Shown: positions 45,797 through 58,355 of the stretch, one piece after another
Layout: the number at the start of each line of letters is the position of its first letter
Numbering within the stretch: position 1 is the stretch's first letter
Source of the DNA: Eucommia ulmoides
Taxonomy: Eukaryota > Streptophyta > Magnoliopsida > Garryales > Eucommiaceae
Length of the DNA: 64,000 nt
Assembly (NCBI GenBank): GCA_016647705.1
Contig: JAENRU010000489.1
Location: 62,001 to 126,000, forward strand
Direction of reading: 5' to 3'
Made by a program: the position numbers and the translations under genes
Notes under the pieces: model-generated
Told to the model about the DNA's origin: nothing
What the model saw: the letters and a program-made list of their open reading frames with translations, nothing else
Database searches by the model: none

Positions 45797-48700
45797 TCAA
45801 GACGGAGATAAAGAGGACCGTCGGATCGGGGACAAACCTCTAGACATTTTGAGCCCTTTATATCATCTTAATCCTACGTATAAAAGCAACATTAAAAAAA
45901 ATAGGGTTTCTGCCGGCCTTTCTCCTTCACTTTCAGTCTCATTCACCCGACTCTCTCTCTCACGTTCACTCTCTCTTTCGATCTCGCGACGATGACGGCG
46001 CTCCTTTCTCACTTGCGACGAAGGCTTATCCCTCACTCATGACGACGATGACAATGGCGTCGGCTTATCCCTCGCGACGATCGCGGTGTCCCCTCCATCG
46101 CGATGATGGCGGCACCCTCTCCCTTGTGATGCCACCGCCTTCTTCTTCAATGTTCATGCCCTAATCGCCTGTACGAACGTGCAAGGTCTCTTGGTAACAT
46201 CGCTCCCCATCTCTCTCTCTTTGATTGCTCTCAATCTGTCTCTCCAACATGCAAGCGGATCTCCTCCACCGCTAATTGGAAGTCGTCGTCCATCCCCTCC
46301 TACCACAAATCTGAAGGTAAAGGTGCTGTCGATTTGGATACACCGATCAATCCCCTCCTACCACATATCCAGATCTGGAAAATTGGTGTTGGATCGGTGT
46401 ATTTGCTTTCAATTGAGATTTGGTTGCTCATATTATGATATGTACATATTCGGATTTAATATGTTCACTCTCATTTCTACGTATTGGTGTTTACTCTAAT
46501 TTCTCCGATTTTATTTTTTTTTCACGTTTGTTTTCTAAAATAGGTAGGCTATTCTCCTCCCTCTTTAGAGGAAAACCCAGGATGGAGATTACCTTCCCTT
46601 GCTGCCAGGTATGTTACCCCTTCTTCTTTTTGTTAACTTTTGTTTTATTGTTTCCGTTTTTTTAAATAGTGTTCATCAATTTAGGTAAGTTTTTATTCTG
46701 TTTCTGTGTGCTCTTTTTTCCTGTTTTGCCCCGTTTTTCGAATAGATTTGATATGTTTTGTTCTCATTTCTATGCACATATGTGTATTCCCAATTCTATT
46801 TCTCATTATAGTTTGTGTTCATGTGCCTTGAATTCTATGCATATTGATGTATTTGCGATTGATTTTCTATTCTCAATTTTCCAGATCTGGATACAGCGAT
46901 CCATCTCATTTGATTCTCTATTCTCGATTTAGGTTTTTGTTCATCGCATTTGATTTTGCGTTCGATAACTGTTTCAGTCGTCTCCTTTCGCCAGTCGTCG
47001 AGTGGCTTGGATCCACGTTTTTTCTCTCCCTCTCTCTCCTCGATCTGTTATATTTCTCCATCCTTTCATTTTTCATTATGAGCACTCAATGATCCTTTCA
47101 TTTTTTTTATTTGTTGCATTCAACACATTCAAACGTTTTTCAGAATGGTTGTTTAAAAAAGTCCCTTAATCACGAGTTAGCAAGATTGAACAATGCATAG
47201 TCGATGATTTTCATAGAAAACTAATGCGTGAAATATATTGTATGTGGTTTGTGATTTTCATCTTATTTGGCATTTTGTAACGCAACCCTCCACATTCAAG
47301 ACCTCACCCCTTAGCCCGATCTCTTTGGCAAGCCGTGGCCTTCGATCTAGGTTCGTTTTCTCTCTCTTCTCTAATCTGTTCAGTGTTTCTACAGTTTAAA
47401 TTTTAGGTTACAATGTTGATTATGTTTATGAATTCAATTAAATTTTGGTTTTCCCTTCGACTTAGTTTAATTAGTGTTTTTGGTCTATGAATTCGATTGC
47501 ATTTGCTTACAATATTCTTATTCGATTCCTCAATCGATTCATGCCAATTGAGTTTCGATTCCAGATAAGTGAATTTGTCACTCCCTCTTAATAAATCATT
47601 CATGCCATGATGTCAATCATGTCATGTCACTCCCTCTTAATAAGTCATTCATGCCAATAAATTCAATTTGATGGTTTTTCATTTCAGTTTTGTTTAATTG
47701 TGATTGAATTTGATTAAATTTATGCTTAATTTTACTGAACTTTTTGAGGATATATCATCGAATTAGATTAATTTGCTTTTCCTCTCTCTATATATATCCC
47801 TGACGATTTTCTGTACCTTTTTTAGGCATTTAGTTGGTTAAATTCTGTGTCGTTGACAACTCTCAGGCTAAACGATCCAGAGCCATTTAGCTAAGGTAAT
47901 ATTGCCTATTTTCATTTCTTTCTCTATCATTTGGTCATTTCTGATTGCCCGTTGGATACTTATATATCTAGAGACCTTCTGGAGTCTCATTTTTTTAACT
48001 TAAAATTTTAATCCTTTATATATGAGTACTTATTTTGGTCTCAAAGTTTGTTTGGCTATGCATGTTGTAAATTTTTGTTTACATTAGTGACTGACGCTCA
48101 TTTCTCTCTCTTTAATGAACAGGTTGCTTCGATATTTTTCTCCTACATTTCAGAAATTTCAAGTATTATTTTGTTTCTGTTTAAATTAGTGTCTCTGTTC
48201 AGAATTAGTGTTTCTGTTTAAATTAGTTCAGAAATTTCAGGTATGTTTCGACACCCATTCTTCTCTTTTGCCCCCAGATTAGTGTTTCTGTTTTCATTGT
48301 GTTCTTCTTTTGCGTTTCTCTTTAGTGAGGTTCCTCGCCGCCCCTGACTTCTCTCTCCATCTTCAACGTTCGACAGCATCCCCCTCCTCCAAAGCACTGC
48401 GGTCTAGCAGTAGGCTTGAATCCAGGTTTTATTTCTTCATCTCTCTTCATTAATCTGTTGAATGTGTTTCTGAATTAATTTTTGTTCATCGCAATTGATT
48501 CACGATTCTCTGCATTTTAGTCCAAGTTGGGTGTTCTGAATTAATGGTTATAAAAAATGCTTCTGTTTTCTGTTTTCTGTACTCAAAGACACTGTGTTTC
48601 TCTTTTCTGTTCTGAAGAGAAAATGTCACTGTTTTCATTTCGCCAAAAAAAAAATGTTTTTGTTCCCAAAAAAAAAGTGGGTTCATAAAGTGATGCACTG

Positions 48701-49608
48701 TTACTGTTTCTGTTTTCTTTACCCCCCAAAAAAAATGTTTCTGTTTTCTGTTTCCAAAAAACTGTTTTTGTTTCTGTTTTCTGCACTCAAATAAAATTTG
48801 GGTTCATAAATTGATGTTCTGTTTCTGTTTCGGTTTTCTGTACCTAAAGAATTGTTTGGTTTTTTTTTTCAAAAATAAAATAAAAATATGGCTCTGTTTT
48901 CATTTCGCAAAAAAAATAGAACTTCTCTTCAGCATTGGTTCGTATGAAAATTCTATGGTTTATTTTTCGGTCGTGATATTAGACATGATTCTCATATATT
49001 TTATGCATTAGCTCAAGCAGGTTTATAGATATATTTTATGCACTAGCACTAGCAATGCAAGGATTAGTTAGGTTTTTTTAAATGGAAAAATTCCCAATTC
49101 TCCAGGTATTTGCCCAAAATACTGTTTCTGAGTTTTCTGTTTTTGTTTCTGTTCACGATTTTCAGAATAAAGAATCAATACATTGTGAGAATTAGTTTGG
49201 TTTTTTGAACTAGAAAATTTCCCAATTCTCCAGGTATGTTCCCGAAATACTGTTCTGAATTTCTGTTTCTGTTTTTGTTTCTGAGTTTTCTGTTTCGGTT
49301 TCTGAATTTGTACAATAATTATTTCATATCACAATTTGTAGCAAAAATACTAATTTGATTTGGTGCGAAATTGTTTAATTCCCAATCGACGCAATTCCTA
49401 CGAAAACAACTATTGATTTCAGACGAAATACTACTCTCCAGGTATTTTTCCTATTCGCTGGAAAATGAATGAACCCTATTAAAAATCTATTTCTGTTTCT
49501 GAGTTTTCTGTTTCTGTTTCTAAATTTGTACAATACTATTAAAGAGTAGTGACTTATCTAAAATATTTAAGGTAAGTTTGATGCATTCACATATTTTTGC
49601 AGCCTGTG

Positions 49609-49862
49609 AAAATAGTTGACGAGGATTCTGCCAGGAAGGAGTCCGAAGAGGGCGCCGGTGGTGGGGTGTAGCATAACGTGGTGGACGTTGGAGGGGTAGC
49701 TGACGATGGAAGAGACGACGTCGAATTGGGAGGCGACGGACGACGGAGAAGTAGCCTAGAGAGCTCCCTTGGAAAGGAGAGATTTGACTTTGGATTGGGT
49801 TCAGGTGAAGACGGTGAGTGTGTAGCCTGCGTTGATGAGGTGTTCGCACATGGACCGGCCCT
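49609..49862 (-). pseudogene. Captured 3-hydroxyisobutyrate dehydrogenase-like fragment
   Basis: One minus-strand frame of about 84 codons with two in-frame stops: GRSMCEHLINAGYTLTVFT, stop, TQSKVKSLLSKGAL, stop, ATSPSSVASQFDVVSSIV, SYPSNVHHVMLHPTTGAL, FGLLPGRILVN. It matches the NAD-binding domain of plant 3-hydroxyisobutyrate dehydrogenase-like proteins (GVMGRSMCxHLxxAGY; TTGALSGL). The first stop fits a CGA-to-TGA change in the usual RT of that site. The start of the Rossmann motif (GxGxxG) is missing. It is a captured, dead fragment inside the Helitron. Family call from memory, quite sure. Confidence 0.82.
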
Positions 49863-50112
49863 TTGACCCTAAGCCATCTCCATCTCCATCTCCCTTCAAA
49901 CAGGTAATCTCTCTCAACTTTTTTTGTATTCCTCTGATTTTATTTTTTTTTTAAAATTCAGAGCTTGATTTATGTTCCCAACATACTGTTTCTGTTCTGT
50001 TCCCAAATTAGGTTTGTTTTTATTATCTCTTGGCTAAATATACAATTGCAGGCCATCGACTTTCACTATTTTTTTCTATTGAATTTCATTATTTTTACAT
50101 TTTCTTTTGCAG

Positions 50113-50186
50113 CACAAGCTTTGAAAGGTACTAAGTCTTCTCTGGAAGACCCTCTTGGTGTTCTTGACAAATGGGATGATACATAA
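50113..50186 (+). pseudogene. Captured LRR receptor-kinase exon start (tentative)
   Basis: After a TTTTGCAG acceptor, the frame reads AQALKGTKSSLEDPLGVLDK, then WDDT and a stop. This looks like the LRR N-terminal motif of NIK/SERK-type LRR-II kinases (ALxxIKxSLxDPxGVLxNWD). It is only about 24 residues long, so chance similarity cannot be excluded. Confidence 0.5.
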
Positions 50187-51391
50187 GTCTTCTCCCAAAT
50201 TACCTCAATGTTCTGGCTGTTTTTTTTTTTAAAGTTTTTTGTTCTATTTATTTCGAGAACACAAAGCAGTACAGAAATTGGTGAGCAATTTTTGCACCAC
50301 TCATGGAGAGTGAAGGATTTGTGTGCTAATAAGGGAGAAGAGAAGAAATTGTCAATCGGTTTGATTTGTACTTCTACTACTATACGTTGAGGTAAAGAAT
50401 AAATAATTGGAACTTTCTAATTTATGATCCTATTTTTTATTCGATTATTATCTTTCATTTTATTTTCTGATTGTAGAAGATAATTGTTTGCCGTTGCATG
50501 AGACGAAACTGAAATACAAAATCTGCATCTCTCTCAACGTCATCATCCCTAAAATTGATAAAATTATCAAAACTCTTGAGGTATAATCAATTTTTCTACT
50601 TCTTTTAATTAGATTTCTGTTTCTGTTCCAAAATAACAGGGAGACACCGTTGTTGTAGAGCTAAACGGATCAAAACAATTTATATGGTTTTCTTCAATTG
50701 GACGATTGTTATTTTGTTTAATTGTGACTGAATTTGATTAACTTCATGCTCAATTTTGTTACAATTTCAGGATTACATTGTTGAATTAGAGTAGTTTTTG
50801 ACGCAATTGGAGGAGGAATTACTCAATTTAGAAATTTTATAAAGATGTATACTTAATTGGTGAGTTTTCTATTGAAATTCTAAGGGAACAAGATTGCATC
50901 GTTTACCAATGCATTAATATATCTCTTGAAAAAATCTGGTACTGTGCTAGAATTTTTTACTTCATGAAATGCATACAAGTTATGTATACATCTTTATATC
51001 TTGCTATTTCAGGAGTAGTGAAGTGATGGTTAATGGAGTTGTTTTTCAACATACTAGAGAGTGTTATTTCAATGATACAAACGCTTGAGGTATGTGTATC
51101 TGCATGAAAATAGAAAATATCCTTGAGTTTATATTTTTTTTTTTCTTCAGTATTTTTATATTAGAGAACCGTTTGTAGACTTTATGTATGTGCGAATTTC
51201 ATTATATTTCGTAAATTTGTGATTTTTTATGTCAAGGATTTTTTCATGTAAATATATTGATTTAAATGTGAGATTTGTTGTATTTTATAAATTAGTGATC
51301 TTTCGTGTTATTTTCTAAGTATTGAATTATATATTTTTTTTCATTTTAAGTTTGTTTTAATCCGTGCCTTCAGGCACGGGTTATCCGCTAA

Positions 51392-51589
51392 TGTATATAT
51401 ATACATACACAAACACACACATGTATATATATAAATAAATAAATAAAATATGGGGATGGGGATGGGATAGCATGGGGTGGGGGGAGGGGGGAGGGGGGAG
51501 AGGGGGGCTGCCAACGTGGCAGCCCCAAATGTGATTACATGTCACAGGGTGATGGGGTGACTATTAAATCTTTAAAAAAAAAAAAAATC
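51392..51589. other. Low-complexity G-rich stretch with palindrome
   Basis: (TA)/(CA) text, then GGGGATGGGG and GGGGGGAG runs, then a palindrome GGCTGCCAACGTGGCAGCC at about 51507-51525, a relative of the one near 5.88 kb. No gene is seen. Confidence 0.6.
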
Positions 51590-51760
51590 AAACCCGTATA
51601 TCGGGTGTTCGCAACACCGGGTATACGGAAGTCTATTTTTCGAAACTCGGTGTTTGTAACACAAGGTTTCGATATCCAGGAATCACATCCCTGGGTAGCG
51701 TTGGTTTTGGTAAATAAGTTAAAAAAAACTCATTTTCAGTAATTTTTTAAAAAAAATCTA
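51590..51760 (+). mobile_element. Right-end fragment of the serial-palindrome TIR element
   Basis: TCGGGTGTTCGCAACACCGG and CTCGGTGTTTGTAACAC, then GGTAAATAAGTT and CATTTTCAGTAAT, as at the right ends of elements A, B and C. The flank after it (51760-51960) also follows 13.86-14.0 and 14.14-14.18 kb. Confidence 0.7.
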
Positions 51761-52238
51761 TTTATTCGGTAAAAAACTCGAGAAAAGCACAAAAGGTGGC
51801 GAGCCAGAGAGAGATACGTAATGGAGTTGGAATGTTTTTGTGGACTTTAATGGACAGATGTTACCTCAACCTTTAAAAATGAATTAAAATACATGTTTCA
51901 AAAGCTTATAATCAAAGCCTCTAAACTAGACAGTGGATTTCTCAAAGCCTACGTTGTCCGACGACGAACTTAGATGAGCATCAACAAACACTTTTCTCGC
52001 GTTTCTAAGAAATACGAAATCAGGAAGATTTTACACAAGCTCTTTATGATCTAGATTTTTGGATTCGCGGTTGAGAAGAAACTCTTAATCTAGATTAGAA
52101 AGATGATCTAGTTTTATCATTGGACCCTCCCGTAAACATCAAGTATATAATATATGTGAAATATAATAAAATATAATTTCTCTCTATTTTTATATCTCAA
52201 TAAAACCATATTATTTCATATACTATCATTATCTAGTA
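51761..52238. repeat. Part of a GLP upstream block, left of the solo LTR
   Basis: GGAGTTGGAATGTTTTTGTG and following text as at 13.93 kb, with deletions relative to it. From 52137 it matches the CATCAAGTATATAATATA region of the GLP1 upstream block. No gene is seen. Confidence 0.65.
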
Positions 52239-55200
52239 TGTCACATTCCACCCCGGCACCCGAGGCCAGGCCTGACGTCACCTGACCCATCGACGTATAT
52301 CCATCTATATGTCCATACGTACCTACTCGTGCTACTGTAAAATTTTCTTTTTTCTTTCCAAAACTATAAATATAATTACTCGTTCTAAAATTTGGGAATA
52401 TACCGGTCCCAAATATTCACAACCGAAAAATACGAAACAAACCTGAACTTTCCATGGTTCACATCCAACCAGCTCACCTCCAGAAACGACACTACCTCCA
52501 AACTCTACCTAATGCCAGTAGTGGACCAACTCCTAATTGCGGTACCTGCACCCCAAAATTTCTTATCGGTGTACTGTCTTCATAATAAAAACATTACATA
52601 GATCAAGTATAAATAATAAACATCATGCCTTGAAATATAAAATAACGAAATCACATATCCAGTTCCATTTTCACCAATGAAATGATATGATATACTAATA
52701 ATATATATCGTACTCCATATACGGAAACAATTTCCCTCTGTCCACATTGTAAAGAAATAATGTATATGGAAGCACCAAATAAAAATATAATATACCCACA
52801 TATTATACGGAAATCTAGTTTCCCCTGTCACAAAAGAAATAAACCAATACATATATATATATTCGATCCAAACATTTGAAAATTAATCACCCGATTATTT
52901 TAGATCAAATAACGCAAATATTTTATATCGATCCACTAGTCCCACATCTCAACACATGATGAAATATCTCACCAATCAACCAAAATAATATATATTTGTA
53001 CGCCAATCATTTTAAAGTAATATGTATCCAAATTGAATCAATCCAGTTAAAGCAATATATATATATATATATATATCCAACCAGTTCCTCGTATACGACA
53101 AAACACCACAACACCCTCCGACTAGCCATAGGATCGTTTTAACCTCACGATCGGGAGTTGTAACGGTACCGTACCACCCGTAGGATTTTTCTTCCTAACG
53201 AGTCACAACTCTCTGCCAGACTATGCCAAGCAGATAATCACCACTCTGTCGGATTATCCCAAGCGGATAATCACCACTCTGTCGGACTATGCCAAGCAGA
53301 TAATCGTCACTCTGCCGGACTATGCCAAGCAGATAATCGTCATTCTACCGAACTATGCCAAACAGATAATCGCCACTCTGCCGGACTATGCCAAACAGAT
53401 AATCGCCACTCTGTCGGACTATGTCAAGCAGATAATCTCCACTCTGCAGGACTATGCCAAGCAAATAATCGTCACTCTGCCGAACTATGCCAAACAGATA
53501 ATTGTCACTCTGTCGGACTATGCCAAGCAGATAATCGCCACTCTGCCGGACTATGCCAAGCAGATAATCGTCACTTTGCCGAACTATGCCAAGCAGATAA
53601 TCGTCACTCTGCCGAACTATACTAAACAGATAATCGTCACTTTGTCGGACTATGCCAAGCAGATAAATACTATGGTCTAGTCGGACCAAACATCAATTTT
53701 CACCTAAAAACAAACGACTCCGTCTAAAATTCTTTCTACACCTTTAAAAATAACTTGTTCCAAAAATTGTTTCACTACAAATACCCAAAACCGCTTGATC
53801 CATATAAGTTGCAAATTCGTCTATTTTAATTAAACATATTTTTCATCTTATATACAAAAATAGATTTTGTAATTTACTAGAAGACATTACACTCACCTGG
53901 TTATCTGCTCCGAACAACTTTTACTGACTACCCTCTACCGATACTCCGGTGCCTGCGAACCTATTAATGACAGGACCAAAATTAATATTTTAGGTAAAAA
54001 TAACTTAATCATGCAATGCAGGCTCTACGTTCCGTAATTTCTCATTTTCCACATTTTATTATGAAATATTACTATTCGACTAATATTGTTCCGTTAAAGT
54101 TTACTATATAAACTTTATTCATGTGAACGGTTTCAATGTTCATTATCGCCATTTCGACATTTTAAGGCTAGTAATTTAATTCAACAAATCATAAAATTTA
54201 ATAAGAAATGTTACCCGTTCCGAAACGGTTGTTGATTTCCTTAAAAATTTCTTAATTTTTGCTCCTGCGCCCACCGCCGCGGCAAACACGCTTCTTCTCT
54301 GATTCACTTACTGACGCTCCAGTGCCTAGGCCGTAGTTTCTCCGCCTAGGAGAACACGCTCATTTTCTTTCTACTCTGCTCCCTGATCCTCCACTGCTGC
54401 GGCGAACATGTTGCATATCCAATTTCGGCTTCACTGAATTCCCACTGCCGCGGCGAATGCCTCACTGTTGCGTCGGTGGCCATCTTTCTTTTCTGCTCTG
54501 TTTTGAGCTTAGCTGCCACTCTCTCTCTCTCTCTCCTCGCCAACTCCGATCACCCTCTTCTGAATGTCCATACACACACAACACACACTAATGGTCAACA
54601 CACCCACACCGCAACCATTGGACACTCTCTTTCTCTCACACACACACACCCACACGAACCAACCACCGTCGGACCAACTGAACAACAACACACACACACA
54701 ACCCTCCGGCGACAACTGAACGATGACACACACACACACACACCGCAGGCACACACACAACCCCCACTCACAGCTCACAGACCTCACAAACACCCACACG
54801 GATGTACCAACCGGCAACTAACAACGATGATCCCACACCATCGGAGCAGCATCCACTGCCGAGAAACACACCCACACAAATAATCAACCAAAACATACAC
54901 CCCCACTCACCGAAACAGACAGAGGAACACACACACAGAGTAAGCATACACACACACAGACGAGATACGCAACCCACCACTGGCGAACCCTACACGATCG
55001 GTGACAGAACCGCCCACACCGTCGGATCTCTCTCTCTTTCTTTCTCTAATCGCTTCTTGCTTCTTCTTTGTTCTTCCCGAGGGTGTGTGAATTATATTTA
55101 TGAATATATATATAATATTTAATTTGCACTAACCTCCCCCCATTTTTGTTAGGATATTAATTAAACCCAATTTAAATTTTGATATTTTTAAAATTACAAA

Positions 55201-55319
55201 TTAACCCCTCAAATTTTTAATTAAACAATAAATAACACCATCTACCTCGTTATTTTCTAAATTTGCTCAAATGCAACTCAAATTGTACGTATAAGAAAAA
55301 AAAAAATCAGGGTCTTACA
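52239..55319. mobile_element. Large solo LTR (about 3.08 kb)
   Basis: Starts TGTCACATTCCACCCCGG and ends GGGTCTTACA, so TG...CA ends. Flanks TAGTA (52234-52238) and TAATA (55320-55324) differ at one base of a 5-bp TSD. The paralogous block at 15.2 kb reads straight across (CTAGTATCATATT). Inside are a 33-bp minisatellite and a CA-rich region (54.56-54.98 kb). No gag-pol is present. Solo LTRs arise by recombination between the two LTRs. The orientation is not certain, but the GC-rich TGTCAC start suggests plus. Confidence 0.8.
53215..53668. repeat. 33-bp minisatellite, about 14 units
   Basis: Unit core CGGACTATGCCAAGCAGATA plus ATCGTCACTCTGC. One full unit is 33 bp, so both strands stay open in some frames (for example an 11-residue repeat with QSDDYLLGIVR on the minus strand). 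It lies within the solo LTR. Confidence 0.92.
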
Positions 55320-55788
55320 TAATATCACACTATTTTCTCTCAATTTCTCTACATCATTTTTTTTCTCTTCTTTTTCTATTTATTCTTTCATTTCCACACA
55401 CCTATATATAGTGTATAAATTATGTAACTCTTATTATAATATTAAGTACTCATAATATTATAATTTTTTTTTTGTACACCGACGAGTGTCCCACACCCAC
55501 ATATATCAGTGTGAAACTAATCTTGTTCGAGATTTTGTGACTGTCTCTCCCAACAAGTATTTTTTTTTTTTTCAGACTTGAACCCTTGACTTTGTAGATG
55601 CTCTTCAACTGTTTTAACTCAAGCGTGTCTTGTTACTTGAGCCACACGTTGGTATAATATTATAATTAATAAAATCACTAATTATACACATAAATATTAT
55701 AATAAATTACATTATAACATATATATTTATAATGAAATTCATAAATTCATTTTAATAAATTTTATAATTTAATCACAATAATTGTAAT
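55320..55788 (+). repeat. GLP upstream block right of the solo LTR, with SINE
   Basis: Continues the block broken at 52238. A SINE occupies 55462-55653, with ATAATATTAT at 55452-55461 and 55654-55663. The block ends at an LTR fragment, with no GLP. Confidence 0.8.
55462..55653 (-). mobile_element. tRNA-derived SINE, best-kept B box
   Basis: On the minus strand GTGTGGCTCAAGTAACAAG (A-box region) and GGGTTCAAGTCTG (B box GGTTCAAGTC). A 10-bp TSD is shared with the copies at 15.3 and 63.1 kb. Confidence 0.82.
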
Positions 55789-56008
55789 ATCTCGAAAATT
55801 TATATTTTGAATTTTTTTTTTTATATAAGTTTAATATTTTTGGGATTGTTTTGCAAATTTATGTTATAAATAATATTTGATAATTTTTTAAGATTAGTTA
55901 ATTTTAATTTGACTTTTAAAATTTTTGAGATTATTGTATTATTTAAAATATATTTTTAAGAATTTTAGGATATTTACTAGATAAATAGATTTAATTTTTT
56001 TTTTTTTT
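55789..56008 (+). mobile_element. LTR 5' fragment
   Basis: TGTAATATCTCGAAAATTTA, then ATATAAGTTTAATATTTTTG. The same family as the solo LTR at 35774-36937 and the fragment at 58553-58835. It is cut off where a TIR element begins. Confidence 0.65.
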
Positions 56009-58355
56009 ACTAAAAACGAGTACTTTTCAACTTATTTAACCTAGGTACCAAAATCCAGTGTTACAAACACGGAGTTTCGAAAAACGGGCTTCCGTATACC
56101 CAATATTCTCAACGCAGGATATATAATTATTTTTTAAAAAAAAATCATGTGCCCGAGGATCACATCCCGGCAATAAATTTTTTTGTGTTCCTGAGGCAGC
56201 AATGCAGGGCCTGCAGTGCGGCCTGCACCTAATAAAAATCTCATTTTTTTTTTTAATTAGGTGACCCCATCTTCAAACCCTATGACACGTAATCCTGTTT
56301 ACAACATTCTTTCTATGTATATTTTTTTGGACCCCACTACCCACTTTTTTCCATACACTCTTTCTTGTCTCATTCTCTCTCTTGGCTAAGACTATGTTTG
56401 GTAATTGATGAAAAACAAGAGAAAAAAATAATGGGTAAATGAGTAGGGAAATTGTGGCGGGCGTCCGGATTTGTTTGGGTGAAAAAAATAATTTTAAAAA
56501 AAATAGAGTAAAAAAAAAAAAAAAATTGGTATGAAAAAAAAATAGAAAAAAATGCATAATTTTCAAATTAAATTTTACTGTACACTAATTTGAAAGAAAA
56601 ATGAAAAAAATAAGAGATTTTTTTTTTTAAAAAAAATAGTAAAATTACAATTATATCATTGATAATAGAGTCTTTAATTTATTTTTGTAATATTTTAAAG
56701 TAAAATAGTTTAATTTATTTTTGCAATATTTCAAAGAAAAATAGTAAATAAATTACAATAAAATATTTTCCTTCCTTTCATTTTTCTTTCTTAACCAAAC
56801 ATCCCTAGGAAAAATAGTTATCATTTCATAATGTATAAAAATAAATTGAGAATAGTTTCATAGGGATAAATGAGAAATTATTTCTTTTTGCAAATTTTTA
56901 AATAATTTCGGAAATTTGAGATTATTTAAGAACATAAACATTACTAAATACATCTTTATACATCAATCTCAAAATTTTGAGAGTGCGATAAAAGAAGGAA
57001 AGCCAAACAAGACTTAATGAACAACTTTCGTCCCTCGTAAGAACAATATAATAATAAGCAAAGAACACAGAAAAGTCACCCTATTTTCGAACCACCGGTT
57101 GTCGATTTTTTTTTAGTTACGTTACTAATTTTTTCATAATATTTTTTAGTATATTTCTTAGTTACATTCAACTAATTTTTCGATTGTTGATCGTGCAAAA
57201 ATAACACAAATTTAACTAAAAAATACATTAAAAAATGTACTAAAATGTAACTTAAAAATACACTAACAAAAATAGTTACATATAACTAAAAAATATAGTA
57301 AAAAAGTAGTTACATCTAACTAAATAAATTAATTTACTATTTTACTTGGAAATATTACAAAAAAATAAATTAAACTATTTTACTCTAAAATATTACAAAA
57401 ATAAATTAAAGATTCTATTATCAACGATATAATTGTAATTTTCCTATTTTCTTAGAAATTTCTCCCTTATTTTTTTCTATATATATTTTTTTTAATTTCG
57501 AAATTAGTGTAGAATAAAATTAGTGTAGGATAAAATTTACTTTGAAAATTATGCTTTTTTTTAAAAATTTCAAATTAGTGTAGAATAAAATTTACTTTGA
57601 AAATCATGTTTTTTTTTTTTTTCTATTTTTTTAATTTTTTTTAATACCAAATATTTTTTATCCTATTTTTTTTCAATCGGGAGATTCAATTGATTATAGA
57701 AATATGAGTTTAATTAATCGATTTATTAGCGAATAAGAAAATATATTATCTAGATAAGTGAATAAATTGAATTTGAAATAACAAAGATTAATTAACAGGG
57801 CCGTACGCCCGCCAAAATTTCCCTTCTCATTTATCCATTATTTTTTTCTTTTGTTTTTCATCAATTACCAAACATAGTCTTAGCCAATAGAGAGAATGGG
57901 ACAAGAAATAGTGTAGGAAAAAAGGTTGGTGGTGGGGTCCAAAAAAATATACGTAGAAAGAATGTAGGAAACCGGATTACGTGTCACAGGGTTTGAAGAT
58001 TGGGTGACCTAATAAAAAATGAGTTTTTTATTAGGTGCCGACTGCACTGCAGCACTGCAGTGCAAGGGCAGCCCCTACACTGTAGTGTTGCCTGGGGAAC
58101 GGGCAAAAAATTTGCCGGTTCCCATTTTGTTTAAGTGATTTCCCCAGGTCCTAAGGTATACCTCTGATCTCTGGGTATATGATTTAAAAAAAAAAAAAAA
58201 AAATTGTATACTCAGTGTTGGCAACACTGGATATACGAAAGCCTGTTTTTCGGAACTCGGTGTTTGTAACACCGGGTTTCGGTTTCTAGGGATAACATTT
58301 TCGGATGACATGAATTTGGTAAATAAGTTAAAAAGTACTCGTTTTCAATAATTTA
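56009..58355. mobile_element. TIR element B with terminal inverted repeats of about 0.5 kb
   Basis: 56009-56473 is the inverted complement of 57797-58355 (GCGGGCGTCCGG against CCGTACGCCCGCC; GACACGTAATCC against GGATTACGTGTC; the palindrome set GGTGTTTGTAACACCGGG). The middle (56.5-57.78 kb) is AT-rich, shares text with the middles of elements A and C, and has no gene. The long arms make this foldback-like. No clear TSD. Confidence 0.75.

Larger units (their letters stand above)
45797..51391 (+). mobile_element. Non-autonomous Helitron with captured gene fragments
   Basis: The 5' end TCAAGACGGAG follows an A. The 3' end has a GC-rich hairpin, CCGTGCCTTCAGGCACGG (51362-51379), 8 nt, then CTAA, followed by T. 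This is the Helitron rule (5' TC, 3' hairpin plus CTRR, insertion between A and T). The 5.6-kb body is T-rich and intron-like, with repeated TTCTGTTTCTGTTTTC text at 48.5-49.5 kb. It contains at least one captured dehydrogenase piece and probably an LRR-kinase exon. No Rep/helicase is seen. The 5' boundary is less certain than the 3'. Confidence 0.75.

Noticed and set aside
48486-49011. Several short frames rich in Phe, Cys and Lys
   Set aside because: Low-complexity TTCTGTTTCTG text in the Helitron; no family pattern.
53215-53668. Evenly spaced repeats resembling a CRISPR array
   Set aside because: The units abut with no unique spacers, and the DNA is plant nuclear. It is a minisatellite.
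53345-53689. A 114-codon minus-strand frame with an 11-residue repeat
   Set aside because: It is the 33-bp minisatellite read in frame; a multiple-of-three period keeps frames open by default. It lies in a solo LTR.
54476-55122. His/Thr-rich frames of 102-135 codons on both strands
   Set aside because: Products of (CA)n-type low complexity inside the solo LTR.
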